In this document: positions 29,281 to 39,115 of the stretch, in pieces
How the letters are laid out: each line of letters opens with the position of its first letter
Numbering within the stretch: the stretch's first letter is position 1
Program-made: the position numbers and the translations under genes
Source of the DNA: DASZUK01 sp035547695
GTDB lineage: Bacteria > Actinomycetota > Acidimicrobiia > Acidimicrobiales > RAAP-2
Assembly (NCBI GenBank): GCA_035547695.1
Contig: DASZUK010000024.1
Span: 1-64,000, forward strand
Reading direction: 5' to 3'
Length of the DNA: 64,000 bases
The notes under the pieces: generated by a model
The model's database searches: none
What the model was told of the DNA's origin: nothing
Seen by the model: the letters and a program-made list of their open reading frames with translations, nothing else

Positions 29281-29974
29281 GCAGGCCGGTGGCCTCGGCG
29301 ATCAGCCGGCGGGCCTCGTCGGTGCGGCCGTCCCGGACCAGTTGGAGCAGCGGGCCGTCCAGCAGGGCCGGCCAGTCCACCGACCCGGTCGGCCGGCCGG
29401 CGGCCTGCAGCCGGCGCCGGGCGTCCTCCAGCAGCGTGGCCACCGTTCCGAGGTCCGGCCCCAGCTCCCGGCCGGCCCGCCGGCGCAGCCAACTGGCCAG
29501 GGCCGGGCTGGCGCCACCGGTGGACACCGCCACCACCACCGGGCCGTCCCGGTGCACCGACGGCAGGTGGAACGTCGAGTGCTCCGGATCGTCCACGCTG
29601 TTCACCCACACCCCGGCCGCTTCGGCGTCCGCGGCCACCGCGCCGTCCACCTCCGGTGTGCCGGTCGCGGCCACCACCAACCGGTAGCCGGCCGCCTCTC
29701 CGGCCCGGTACGGGCGCCGGTGCACCGTCACCGACCCCTGCTCCGACCCCGGGGCGGCCCCGTCCCCCTCGGCCACCAGCGCCTCCAGGGCGGTGCCGAC
29801 GGCCGCCGCCACCACCGTCACCGCGGCCCCCGCCCGGACCAGCCCGGCCACCTTGCCGGCCGCCACCGGGCCGCCGCCGACCACCAGGCAGGGCCGGCCG
29901 GCCATGTCGAGGGCCACCGGGTACATGACCGCCGGGGATGGGGCCACCGGGGATGGGGCCGGGTCGACGGCCAT
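29273..29974 (-). CDS. Precorrin-2 dehydrogenase / sirohydrochlorin ferrochelatase (CysG N-terminal, Met8-like)
   Basis: Makes siroheme for sulfite reductase. The NAD-binding motif CLVVGGGPVAAGKVAGL is followed by VVAATGTPEVD, WVNSVDDPEHSTFHLP and VSTGGASPALASWLRRR, the CysG N-terminal/Met8 core. The uroporphyrinogen methyltransferase domain of full CysG is absent (233 residues). ATG 29974 is five bases beyond the cysN stop; a later ATG at 29927 would still keep the Rossmann motif. Its place behind cysDN supports a sulfur-assimilation role. Confidence 0.88.
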   Translation of the reverse strand: MAVDPAPSPVAPSPAVMYPVALDMAGRPCLVVGGGPVAAGKVAGLVRAGAAVTVVAAAVGTALEALVAEGDGAAPGSEQGSVTVHRRPYRAGEAAGYRLVVAATGTPEVDGAVAADAEAAGVWVNSVDDPEHSTFHLPSVHRDGPVVVAVSTGGASPALASWLRRRAGRELGPDLGTVATLLEDARRRLQAAGRPTGSVDWPALLDGPLLQLVRDGRTDEARRLIAEATGLPA

Positions 29975-29979
29975 CGCCG

Positions 29980-31404
29980 TCAGGCCGGTGGCTGGCCGGC
30001 TGGGTCGGGCTCCACCAGGTCGGGCCCCATCAGGTCGGGACGGCCGACCATGCCGGCGGCCACGGTGGCATTGGTGGCCTCGTCCACCAGCACGAAGCTG
30101 CCGGTGATCCGGTCCCGGCGGTACGGGTCCACCGCCAAAGCGGTGGCGGTGTTCAGGGTGATCACCCCGATGTCGTTGTCGGCCAGTTCGACCGCCGGCT
30201 GCAGCTTCAGGTCGTTCACGTCCAGCCGGCCGTCCACCCCGGTGATCCGGGACGGGGTGGTCCGGGTGGTGTGCTTCACCCGGAGCCGGTCGCCGGCCCG
30301 CAACGGCCGGTCCCCGAACCAGCACACCGTGGCCTCCAGCTCGGTCACCACCTCCGGCGGGTCGTCCGCGGCGGCGATCATGTCCCCCCGGGACACGTCC
30401 AGGTCGTCGGCCAGCCGGACCGACACCGACCGCCCGACGGCCGCCTCGTCCAGCGGGCCGTCGTACGTCTCGACGGCCGTCACCGTCGTCGGGTGGTTCT
30501 CCGGCAGCACCACCACCCGGTCTCCGGGGTGCAGCGGGGCGCCGTTGACCATGCCGGCGTAGCTGCGGCCGCCGCCCTTGTGCCGCAGCACCCACTGCAC
30601 CGGCAACCGGCCGCCGGCCCCGTTCCGGGAGCCGTGGGCCGCCGCCCAGCCGCCGGCCGGGGCGTGCTCCAGGGCGGCCAGGACGGTCGGGCCGTCGTAC
30701 CACGGCGCGGCGTCCGACCGCTCCACCACGTTGTCGCCGTGCAGCGCCGATGCCGGCACCACGGTGCAGGATGCCACCCCCAACCGCCGGGCCAGGGTAC
30801 TGATCTCGTCGGCCACCGCCCGGTAGGCGGCCTCGTCCCAGCCGACCAGGTCCATCTTGTTGGCGCACACCACGAACTGGTCCACCCCCAGCAGGGCGGC
30901 GATGCAGGCGTGCCGCCGCGTCTGCTCCCGCAGCCCGGTGGACGCGTCCACCACCACCAACGCCAGGTCCGCCGTGGACGCCCCGGTGGCCATGTTCCGG
31001 GTGTACTGCACGTGCCCCGGGCAGTCGGCGATGACGAACTTGCGGTGCGGGGTGGCCGCGTACCGGTAGGCCACGTCGATGGTGATGCCCTGCTCCCGCT
31101 CCGCCCGGAGGCCGTCGGTGACGAACGACAGGTCCACCTCGCCGATGCCGCGCTTGGCCGACGCCGCGGCCACCGCCGCCACCTGGTCGTCGAACAACTG
31201 CCGGGTGTCGAACAGCAGCCGGCCGATCAGGGTGGACTTGCCGTCGTCGACCGATCCCACCGACGCGAACCGCAGCAGGTCCATGGTGCCAGGGGCCACC
31301 CCGACGGCGTCCACCGCCCCGGCCCGTTCCGGCCCGGTCCCGTTGGTGCTCGCGGCAGCCTCGTCGGTGTCGGCGGCGGGGTCACCGCCAGCAGCGAACG
31401 GCAC
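29980..31404 (-). CDS. cysN: Sulfate adenylyltransferase subunit 1 (GTPase)
   Basis: GTPase subunit that drives APS formation with CysD. G1 GSVDDGKSTLIGRLL, G3 DCPGHVQYTRNM and G4 NKMDLVGW are intact, followed by EF-Tu-like beta-barrel domains 2 and 3. No fused APS kinase (CysC) domain, so the product is APS for direct APS reduction. GTG start at 31404 directly after the cysD stop. A roughly 40-residue Ala/Gly/Thr-rich N-terminal extension precedes the core. 474 residues. Confidence 0.95.
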   Translation of the reverse strand: MPFAAGGDPAADTDEAAASTNGTGPERAGAVDAVGVAPGTMDLLRFASVGSVDDGKSTLIGRLLFDTRQLFDDQVAAVAAASAKRGIGEVDLSFVTDGLRAEREQGITIDVAYRYAATPHRKFVIADCPGHVQYTRNMATGASTADLALVVVDASTGLREQTRRHACIAALLGVDQFVVCANKMDLVGWDEAAYRAVADEISTLARRLGVASCTVVPASALHGDNVVERSDAAPWYDGPTVLAALEHAPAGGWAAAHGSRNGAGGRLPVQWVLRHKGGGRSYAGMVNGAPLHPGDRVVVLPENHPTTVTAVETYDGPLDEAAVGRSVSVRLADDLDVSRGDMIAAADDPPEVVTELEATVCWFGDRPLRAGDRLRVKHTTRTTPSRITGVDGRLDVNDLKLQPAVELADNDIGVITLNTATALAVDPYRRDRITGSFVLVDEATNATVAAGMVGRPDLMGPDLVEPDPAGQPPA

Positions 31405-31406
31405 GG

Positions 31407-32363
31407 CTAGAAGTACCCTTCGCGCTTCCGGTCCTCCATGGCGGTCTCGGAGAACCGGTCGTCGGCGCGGGTGGCCCCGCGCTCGGACACCCGGGAGGCC
31501 GCCACCTCGGTGATGATCTGGTCGACGGTGGTCGCCGCCGAGCGGACCGCGCCGGTGCAGGTGGCGTCGCCGACCGTCCGGAACCGCACCGTCTCCTCCA
31601 CCGCCTCTTCCCCGGGGCCCGGGGTCACCCAGTCGCTGACCGCCAGCAGCATGCCGTCCCGCTCCACCACCGGACGGCGGTGCGAGAAGTAGATGGACGG
31701 CAGCGGGATGCCCTCACGGCCGATGTACTGCCAGATGTCCAGCTCCGTCCAGTCCGACAGCGGGAACGCCCGCAGGCTCTCCCCGGGCAGCACCTTCCCC
31801 TGGTAGAGCTGCCACAGCTCCGGCCGCTGCCGCTTCGGGTCCCACTGGCCGAAGGCGTCCCGGAACGACAGCACCCGCTCCTTGGCCCGCGCCTTGTCCT
31901 CGTCCCGGCGGGCCCCGCCGATGGCGGCGTCGAACTGGTTGTCGTTGATGGCGTCCAGCAGCGTGGTGGTCTGCAGCCGGTTCCGGCTGCCCCCCGGCCC
32001 GGGGTCGGACACCCGGCCCTGGTCGATCGAGTCCTGAACCCTGGCCACCAGCAGACGCTCGCCCAGCAGGGCGGCCTGCTCGTCCCGGTAAGCGATCACC
32101 TCCGGGAAGTTGTGCCCGGTGTCGATGTGCAGGATCGGGAACGGGAACCCGCCGGGCCGGAACGCCTTCACGGCCAGGTGCAGCAGCACCGCCGAGTCCT
32201 TGCCCCCGCTGAACAGCAGCACCGGCCGCTCCGTCTCGGCCGCCACCTCCCGCATGATGAAGATGGCGTGCGACTCCAGCAGGTCCAGGTGGTCCACACC
32301 ACGGGATGTGGACCGACCGAGGGGGGCCGGGGCCTCGGCGGTGTGCATCTCGGTGGTGGTCAT
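31407..32363 (-). CDS. cysD: Sulfate adenylyltransferase subunit 2
   Basis: Catalytic ATP sulfurylase subunit of the PAPS-reductase-like PP-loop superfamily. SGGKDSAVLLHLA is the PP motif; HIDTGHNFPEV, GGARRDEDKARAKER and FPLSDWTELDIWQYI are family signatures. ATG 32363 (MTTTEMHTAE) places about 37 residues before the LESHAIFIMREV helix, as in other CysD proteins. 318 residues. First gene of the cysDN-cysG(N) operon. Confidence 0.95.
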   Translation of the reverse strand: MTTTEMHTAEAPAPLGRSTSRGVDHLDLLESHAIFIMREVAAETERPVLLFSGGKDSAVLLHLAVKAFRPGGFPFPILHIDTGHNFPEVIAYRDEQAALLGERLLVARVQDSIDQGRVSDPGPGGSRNRLQTTTLLDAINDNQFDAAIGGARRDEDKARAKERVLSFRDAFGQWDPKRQRPELWQLYQGKVLPGESLRAFPLSDWTELDIWQYIGREGIPLPSIYFSHRRPVVERDGMLLAVSDWVTPGPGEEAVEETVRFRTVGDATCTGAVRSAATTVDQIITEVAASRVSERGATRADDRFSETAMEDRKREGYF

Positions 32364-32667
32364 CCTGCTTCGTCCATTCGACTCGTCGTTGGCCATGCCC
32401 GGCGGCTGGGCCCCGGGTCGCCGCTCGGCTCCCCGGGGAGCATTCGGGGAGGCCGGCCCCCCCGAATACCCGACCTGTTTGGTCATGTATACTTTGGGTC
32501 GTCGGGGACGGCAAGTCAAGCGGCCGAGCCGTCCGAAACGGGCCCGAACGGAAAACCGGATCGGTCCGAACGGGCGGCGTCCGACAGGCCAACCGGGGAC
32601 CCCCAACGGTCCTCATAGTAAAGCGTGTGAGCGGCCCCACCGGGTCGGCCAACCGGGAGGAACATCG
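32364..32667. promoter_or_regulatory. Divergent promoter region of the sulfate-assimilation locus
   Basis: 304 bases between cysD (-) and cysH (+). GGTCATGTATACTTTGGG (about 32481-32498) is the only clearly AT-rich patch; TATACT/AGTATA can serve as -10 box in either direction, so overlapping divergent promoters are likely. CCGGGAGGAAC just before cysH is its ribosome binding site. I looked for an S-box/SAM-type leader and could not support one. Confidence 0.45.
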
Positions 32668-33348
32668 ATGAGTGACGGCACCACGACCCTGCCGGACGGC
32701 CTGGCCGAGGAACTGGCGTCCGTCGACGCCCGGCTGGAGCACGCCCCGGCCTCCAGGGCCATCGAGTGGGCCGTCGACCGGTTCGGGCCCGACCTGGTGC
32801 TTGCGGCGTCGTTCCAGGACGTGGTCCTCATCGACCTGGCCGTCAAGGCCGACCCCAAGATCGAGGTGGTCTTCTTGGACACCGAGGCCCACTTCCCCGA
32901 GACCCTGCAGTTCGTCGACCAGGTCCGCGACCTCTACGACCTCAACCTGACCGTCACCCACCCCGGCCCCGACGCCGACCCCTGGCCGTGCGGGTCCGCC
33001 CAGTGCTGCCAGTACCGCAAGGTGGCCCCGCTGCGCGGCGCCCTGGCCGGCAAGGCGGCCTGGCTGACCTCCCTGAAGCGGGTCGACGCCTCCACCCGGG
33101 CGGCCGCTCCCATCGTCAGTTGGGACGACGGGTTCGGGCTGGTGAAGATCAATCCCCTGGCCGCCTGGACCGACGCCGACGTGGACGGGTACCTGGCCGA
33201 CCACGGGCTGCCGGTGCACCCGCTGGTCCCGAAGGGGTACCTGTCCATCGGGTGCGCCCCGACCACCCGCCCGGTGGCCGAAGGGGAGGACCCCCGCGCC
33301 GGCCGGTGGGCCGGCACCGGCAAGACCGAGTGCGGGCTCCACGCCTGA
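32668..33348 (+). CDS. cysH: Assimilatory adenylylsulfate reductase lacking one Fe-S cysteine
   Basis: Reduces APS (or PAPS) to sulfite. LVLAASFQDVVLID, FLDTEAHFPETLQF and the C-terminal KTECGLHA with catalytic Cys222 define the family. The APS-reductase cluster cysteines Cys113-Cys114 (AQCCQYRK) and Cys196 are present, but the usual second CxxC cysteine is Thr199 (SIGCAPTTRPV instead of SIGCAPCT). The Thr codon ACC differs from TGC at two bases, so a single read error cannot explain it. 226 residues; strong GGAGG ribosome binding site. Confidence 0.92.
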   Translation: MSDGTTTLPDGLAEELASVDARLEHAPASRAIEWAVDRFGPDLVLAASFQDVVLIDLAVKADPKIEVVFLDTEAHFPETLQFVDQVRDLYDLNLTVTHPGPDADPWPCGSAQCCQYRKVAPLRGALAGKAAWLTSLKRVDASTRAAAPIVSWDDGFGLVKINPLAAWTDADVDGYLADHGLPVHPLVPKGYLSIGCAPTTRPVAEGEDPRAGRWAGTGKTECGLHA

Positions 33349-33380
33349 CCCGTCCGACAACCAGCGAAGGCGACCGACAC

Positions 33381-35129
33381 ATGGCACGAGACCCCGACAA
33401 CCCCTACGGCATCCAGTTCCGGGGCCGACCCCGGGCGATGCCGTTCGTCAACCCGTACCGGTACATCGGGGAGCTGAACAACGTGGAGCAGTGGAAGCTC
33501 CAGCGGCACCCGTTCGAGGTGGCCCAGGCCGTCGTCGACCGCTACTCCAAGGAGGGCCCGGCCGCCATCGCCGCCGTCCCCGGCGAGCAGGAGCGGCTCA
33601 AGTGGGTCGGCCTCTACCCCCAGCGACAGGGCGGCGACGCCTTCATGCTGCGCGTCAAGGTCCCCGGCGGGCTGCTGACCGCTCCGCAAGTCCGGGAGAT
33701 CGGCATCGTCGCCGACGCCTTCGGCGAAGGGCCGGACGACAGCCCGGTGTTCGGCAACCGCTACGCCGACCTCACCACCCGGCAGGACATCCAGATCCAC
33801 TGGATCCGCATCGAGGACGTCCCGCGGATCTGGCAGCGGCTGTGGGACGTCAAGGTCACCACCCTGCAGGCCTGCGGTGACTCCTCCCGGAACGTCTGCT
33901 GCTGCCCGGTGTCCGGGGTGGACGCCGGCGAGGTGGTCGAGGCCCTGCCGGTGGCCCGGGCCATCTCCGACTTCTTCATCGGCAACCGGGAGTACGCCAA
34001 CCTGCCCAGGAAGTTCAAGATCGCCGTCGCCGGCTGCCTGGACGACTGCGCCCGGGTCGAGCTGAACGACATCGGCCTGTGGCCGGCCAGGCTCCCCGAC
34101 GGCACCGTCGGGTTCAACGTGCTGGCCGGCGGCGGCCTGGGCGACGGTGAGCGGATGGCCTCCGACATCGACGTCTTCGTCCGCCCGGACCAGGCCGTCG
34201 AGGTCTGCCGGGCCATCGCCCAGGTCTTCGGGGAGCTGGGCAACCGCGAGAACCGCGGGGTGTGCCGCATGCGGTACCTGGCCCAGGAGCTCGGCCCGGA
34301 GGGCTTCCGGACGGCAGTGGCCGAGCGGGTCCGGTTCGAGCTGACCCCGGCCGGCGAGGAGCTGACCAAGCGCTTCCGGGGCGACCACGTCGGGGTCCAC
34401 CCGCAGAAGCAGGACGGCCTGTTCTACGTCGGCTGCTCCGTCCCGGTCGGCCGGATGCGCGGCATCGAGCTGGTCGAGGTCGCCCGGCTGGCCGACACCT
34501 ACGGCGACGGCACCGTCCGCATCGGCATCGACCAGAACTTCGTCCTCACCGGCGTCCCCGCCGACCGGGTCGACGACCTCCTGGCCGAGGACCTGGTGCA
34601 GAAGTACTCCCCGTTCCCCGGACCGTTCACCCGCGGCGTGGTCGCCTGCACCGGTAGCGAGTTCTGCCGGTTCGCCGTGGTGGAGACCAAGGAGCGGGCC
34701 GTCAAGTGGGCCCGGGACATGGACCAGCGGCTGGCCGGTGGCACCGACGAGCGCCGCCGGGGGGAGCCCGGCGACGACCCCGGGGTCTTCCGGATGCACT
34801 TCTCCGGCTGCTCCGCCTCCTGCGCCCAGCCACAGGTCGGCGACGTCGGCTTCCGCGGTGACGTCGCCCACGTCGGCGCCCACATCGAAGAGGCCGTCGA
34901 CATCGGCCTCGGCGGCTCCCTCGGCCCCGACGCCGGGTTCATCCGGTGGGTCACCGGCGCCATGCCCGTCGACCAGGTCCCCGACGCCCTCGTCCGGGTG
35001 TTCGGCCGCTACCGCGACCACCACCGCCCGGGGGAGTCGTTCCACAACTGGGCCCGCCGCACCCCCGCGGCCGAGCTGCGGGCCACCCTGGAGGGGCGGC
35101 CCCTGGAGGGACAGGAGGTCACGGCGTGA
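33381..35129 (+). CDS. Siroheme sulfite reductase (NirA/Sir type)
   Basis: Six-electron reduction of sulfite to sulfide. Two nitrite/sulfite-reductase half-repeats are visible. The 4Fe-4S/siroheme ligands are Cys423 and Cys429 (ACTGSEFCRFA) and Cys477 and Cys481 (GCSASCAQP), i.e. CX5C...CX3C. The N-terminal half carries RYADLTTRQDIQIHWI, a siroheme-contact segment. By family alone a ferredoxin-nitrite reductase is possible; cysH immediately upstream and the siroheme gene opposite favour sulfite. 582 residues. It overlaps the next gene by four bases, suggesting that gene supplies electrons. Confidence 0.9.
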   Translation: MARDPDNPYGIQFRGRPRAMPFVNPYRYIGELNNVEQWKLQRHPFEVAQAVVDRYSKEGPAAIAAVPGEQERLKWVGLYPQRQGGDAFMLRVKVPGGLLTAPQVREIGIVADAFGEGPDDSPVFGNRYADLTTRQDIQIHWIRIEDVPRIWQRLWDVKVTTLQACGDSSRNVCCCPVSGVDAGEVVEALPVARAISDFFIGNREYANLPRKFKIAVAGCLDDCARVELNDIGLWPARLPDGTVGFNVLAGGGLGDGERMASDIDVFVRPDQAVEVCRAIAQVFGELGNRENRGVCRMRYLAQELGPEGFRTAVAERVRFELTPAGEELTKRFRGDHVGVHPQKQDGLFYVGCSVPVGRMRGIELVEVARLADTYGDGTVRIGIDQNFVLTGVPADRVDDLLAEDLVQKYSPFPGPFTRGVVACTGSEFCRFAVVETKERAVKWARDMDQRLAGGTDERRRGEPGDDPGVFRMHFSGCSASCAQPQVGDVGFRGDVAHVGAHIEEAVDIGLGGSLGPDAGFIRWVTGAMPVDQVPDALVRVFGRYRDHHRPGESFHNWARRTPAAELRATLEGRPLEGQEVTA

Positions 35130-36394
35130 AGCGCTTCCGGCTCCGCGAGGAGATGAACGGCATCCCCGAGCCCCCCGGCAAGGTGTGGTTCTGGGAGCTG
35201 GAGGCCGCCGTCATCGAGGCCGACCGGTGCATCCAGTGCGGCACCTGCGTCGCCGTCTGCCCGTCCAACTCCCTCGGCGTCCACGAGGACACCGGCCTCC
35301 CCGAGCTCGTCAAGATGTGCACCGGCTGCTCCATGTGCTGGGACTTCTGCCCCCGCGGCGGCCTCCGCTACGAGACCCTCTGGCCGCCGTCCACCCCGCT
35401 GGCCGGCGAGGACGAGGTCGCCCCCACCGAGGTCCGGTCAGACTCCTCCGACACCTACTGGAAGATCACCGGCGCCCCCCCCGCCGACGGCCTCGGGTCC
35501 GTCCTCGAGCAGTACGCCGTCCGGTCCGCCGCCCGCAACGACGACGCCCAGGACGGCGGCGCCGTCACCGCCATCCTCACCGCCCTGCTGGCCACCGGCG
35601 AGATCGACGGCGCCCTGGTCTCCAAGCCCAGCGACGACCCCGACGAGCCCTGGAAGGGGGTGGCCACCATCGCCACCACCCCCGCCGAGCTCCGCGCCGC
35701 CTCCGGCAGCTTCTACAACCAGACCATGGCCCTGGCCGCCCTCGACCTGTCCAGGTACCCCCTGCCCGCCAAGCCCCGCATCGCCGTCGTCGGCACCCCC
35801 TGCGAGATCCAGGGCCTCCGGGCCATGCAGGCCCGCCGGTGGCCCACCGGCGCCCACCGGGTCGACGCCGTCGTCCTCGCCATCGCCCTGCTGTGCACCA
35901 AGAGCTTCGACTACGAGGCCCTCATGCTGGGCGAGCTGCAACGCAAGCGCGGGATCGACCTCGACCGGGTCAGCAAGGTCGACGTCATCCGCGGCCGCAT
36001 GATCGTCGAGTACCGCGACGGCGACGTCGCCGTCGACGAGCCCGTCAAGGACTTCCACGGCGCCGCCCTCAAGGGCTGCGACGAGTGCGCCGACTTCCTC
36101 GGCCGCAGCGCCGACATCTCCGTCGGCAGCGTCGGCTCCATGGACGGCTGGACCAGCGTCATGGTCCGCACCGAGCGTGGCCGCCTCGCCTTCCAGCAGG
36201 CCCGGTCCAAGCTCGACGTCCGCGGCCTCGACGACCCCGACGCCCTCGTCCGCCTCGACAACCTCGACAAGCGCATCGCCGTCCGGTCCCTCCAGCGAAA
36301 GTTCGATCCCGACGCCCCCATGTTCATCGACTACGAAGAGCACCTCCGCAACTACGACGGCACCGACCGCCAGCCGGTCATGATCCGCCGGTGA
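35126..36394 (+). CDS. FrhB/FpoF-like F420-binding flavoprotein with two 4Fe-4S clusters
   Basis: Member of the coenzyme F420 hydrogenase/dehydrogenase beta-subunit family. N-terminal ferredoxin domain: CIQCGTCVAVCP (Cys35, 38, 41, 45) and CTGCSMCWDFCP (Cys65, 68, 71, 75). The FrhB core follows, with RIAVVGTPCEIQGLRAM and KGCDECADFLGRSADISVGSVGS. Family members pass electrons between F420H2, FAD and Fe-S centres. GTG start in a GTGA overlap with the sulfite reductase plus an AGGAGG box indicates tight co-expression. The inferred job is reducing the sulfite reductase, likely from F420H2; ferredoxin is the alternative donor. 422 residues. Confidence 0.85.
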   Translation: MKRFRLREEMNGIPEPPGKVWFWELEAAVIEADRCIQCGTCVAVCPSNSLGVHEDTGLPELVKMCTGCSMCWDFCPRGGLRYETLWPPSTPLAGEDEVAPTEVRSDSSDTYWKITGAPPADGLGSVLEQYAVRSAARNDDAQDGGAVTAILTALLATGEIDGALVSKPSDDPDEPWKGVATIATTPAELRAASGSFYNQTMALAALDLSRYPLPAKPRIAVVGTPCEIQGLRAMQARRWPTGAHRVDAVVLAIALLCTKSFDYEALMLGELQRKRGIDLDRVSKVDVIRGRMIVEYRDGDVAVDEPVKDFHGAALKGCDECADFLGRSADISVGSVGSMDGWTSVMVRTERGRLAFQQARSKLDVRGLDDPDALVRLDNLDKRIAVRSLQRKFDPDAPMFIDYEEHLRNYDGTDRQPVMIRR

Positions 36395-36699
36395 CCGCCC
36401 CCGCGGCCCAGTTGCAGTTGCAGTTGCACCTGCCCGACGAGCCGGTGGTCATGAAGGCCGTCTGGCGCGACGCCGTCCTCGACGGCGCCGACCTGCACGA
36501 GATCGTCACCGGCGGCGTCGCCGGCTGGCTGTGGAGCCGCTGGCGCGTCCTCGAGTCCGCCGGCTTCAAGGAGGCCGGCTTCGAGCACCTCGTCGGCCAG
36601 TACCGCCGCGAGATCTGGCTCTGGCTCGTCGGCGACCGCACCTGGGAGCAGTGCTGCTCCGGCCTCATCGGCCGCATCAGCCGCCGGGTACCGTCCTGA
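36391..36699 (+). CDS. Small uncharacterised protein in the sulfite-reductase operon
   Basis: 102 residues with a GTG start overlapping the FrhB-like stop by four bases. A QLQLQL tract from a CAGTTG microsatellite precedes a conserved-looking core (MKAVWRDAVLDGADLHEIVTG ...). Two tryptophan-rich helices (GWLWSRWRVLE; REIWLWLVGDRTWEQCC) and no transmembrane helix are visible. I do not recognise the family. Coupling to both neighbours suggests an accessory role to the reductase. Confidence 0.65.
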   Translation: MTAPAAQLQLQLHLPDEPVVMKAVWRDAVLDGADLHEIVTGGVAGWLWSRWRVLESAGFKEAGFEHLVGQYRREIWLWLVGDRTWEQCCSGLIGRISRRVPS

Positions 36700-36707
36700 C
36701 CGGCCGG

Positions 36708-37695
<988 letters not shown>

Positions 37696-37718
<23 letters not shown>

Positions 37719-37788
37719 CCGTCGGTGGTGGTGGAGCCGGGTTGGCCGTCTGACCGTCGGCAGTGGAGCCGGGCTGGCCGACCGTCGG
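37696..37788. repeat. Tandem repeat (3 units) spanning the ABC ATPase stop codon
   Basis: Units of about 28-31 bases built on GGTGGAGCCGGGCTG...TCTGACCGTCGG start near 37696, 37730 and 37761. The first contains the gene's last codons and its TGA (37716-37718). The rest of the 313-base gap to the next gene holds no gene; it contains AT-richer sequence with GGTCTTTAGACC (dyad) and AAGGAAGG near 38000-38015 and presumably the downstream promoter. Confidence 0.8.
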
Positions 37789-38031
37789 CCGGCCGACCGG
37801 GCCCTGACCACCCGCGGTTTTCGCCGTTCCGGGTGGTCATTCGGTGGCGCGTGACGGGACCGTGACCAGGGCGGTACAAAACCGCTTGCAGTCGACCGGT
37901 CCGAGGAGTACAAGAGACCCCACAGGGGGCGGCGCCTGACGGTGTCGGCGTTCCGCCACCCCCGACCATCCACCACTGGCAAAAGGCCCGTCACTACGGT
38001 CTTTAGACCAAGGAAGGTAGGTCGAGGGGGA

Positions 38032-39009
38032 GTGACGCTGGTGCTGATCCTGATCCTCGTGGCGTTGTGGCTCGTGGTCCTCGCGCCGGCCTTCGTGAAG
38101 CGTCTCCTGGAAAGCCGATCGACCGGGTCTATCGACTCCTTCCACCGCAGCCTGCACCTGCTGGAGCGCACCGGGCCCAAGCTGGTCGCCCCTGCCTACC
38201 GCCTGGACACCGCCCACTCCACCACCGGCCTCGCCCCCGGTCAATCCGGGCTGCCTGCCGTGTCCAGTATGCCCGGCCGCCCCAACCTGGTCCTGCTGCA
38301 GCCGGTCGACGACGCCGGCGCCGGCGGCGGTGACGGCGAGCCGGTTGACGGGGCCGACCGAGCCGACAGGGTCGGCGGGACGTCGCGGACAGGTGATCCG
38401 TCCGGCACCGTCGCCGGCATCGGCGGTGAGGTGGTCGCCGACGCCTCCGGGCGCCACTACCTCCGCATGCACCCGCTGCCGGCGGACCCCGACCTCTTCG
38501 CGGCCGGCCACACCCCTTCGCTGGCGTCCCGCGCCGCCGAGTACCGGGCCGAGCAGGCCAGGCGCCGCCGGCGGGACATCCTCTTCGGCCTCGCCGGCAC
38601 CGTCACCATCACCGCCCTGCTCGGCATCGTCGACGCCCTGCACCCCCTGTGGGTCCTCTCCGTCCTGGCCGGCATCGCCCTGGCTGCCTACGTCGGCTTG
38701 GCCGCCTACGCCCAGTCGCTGCGGCACGGCCGCGGTCATGCCCGCACGTCCGCCGCCGCCACCCGGTCGGCGGTGGCCGGCCGGGGATCTCCGGCGGTTG
38801 CCGACGGCGACTGGGACGGGTGGGGCAGTTGGGGGGGCTGGGATGCCGACCCGACCCGGGCCGGCGGGAATGCCCACTGGGCGGCCACCGCCGGGTTCCC
38901 CGGCGCCTGGGACGACGACTACCAGGCCGACGACTACCAGGCTGACAACGGCTACGGCGACGACCCCTGGCAGTACGAGGCGCCCAGGAGAGCCGTCGGC
39001 GGAGGTTGA
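38032..39009 (+). CDS. Actinobacterial membrane protein of unknown function
   Basis: 325 residues. An N-terminal transmembrane helix (VTLVLILILVALWLVVLAP) is followed by KRLLESRSTGSIDSFHRSLHLLERTGP, a block I recognise as recurrent in uncharacterised actinobacterial membrane proteins. Two further helices lie near residues 185-225. The C-terminus is Asp/Tyr/Trp-rich and disordered. GTG 38032 with GAGGGGGA upstream is preferred over GTG 37942, which would put 30 polar residues ahead of the helix. Last core gene before the tRNA. Confidence 0.7.
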   Translation: MTLVLILILVALWLVVLAPAFVKRLLESRSTGSIDSFHRSLHLLERTGPKLVAPAYRLDTAHSTTGLAPGQSGLPAVSSMPGRPNLVLLQPVDDAGAGGGDGEPVDGADRADRVGGTSRTGDPSGTVAGIGGEVVADASGRHYLRMHPLPADPDLFAAGHTPSLASRAAEYRAEQARRRRRDILFGLAGTVTITALLGIVDALHPLWVLSVLAGIALAAYVGLAAYAQSLRHGRGHARTSAAATRSAVAGRGSPAVADGDWDGWGSWGGWDADPTRAGGNAHWAATAGFPGAWDDDYQADDYQADNGYGDDPWQYEAPRRAVGGG

Positions 39010-39115
39010 GGTCGGCGCCGGCCCTCCGGCCTCCTGGCCCTTACGTCCCCCACCGCGGTCAGCCCAGCCCTTGCCGGGGCACCTGTCGGCGGCGGCTATC
39101 CTGGTGGTTGGTCTC

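Noticed and set aside
32364..32667. A SAM or other sulfur riboswitch upstream of cysH or cysD
   Set aside because: No conserved S-box or SAM-II/IV core could be recognised; only a -10-like TATACT patch and ribosome binding site are supported.
33381..35129. Assignment as ferredoxin-nitrite reductase
   Set aside because: The family cannot be separated by core motifs alone, but the cysH/cysDN/siroheme context and lack of nitrate genes favour sulfite reductase.
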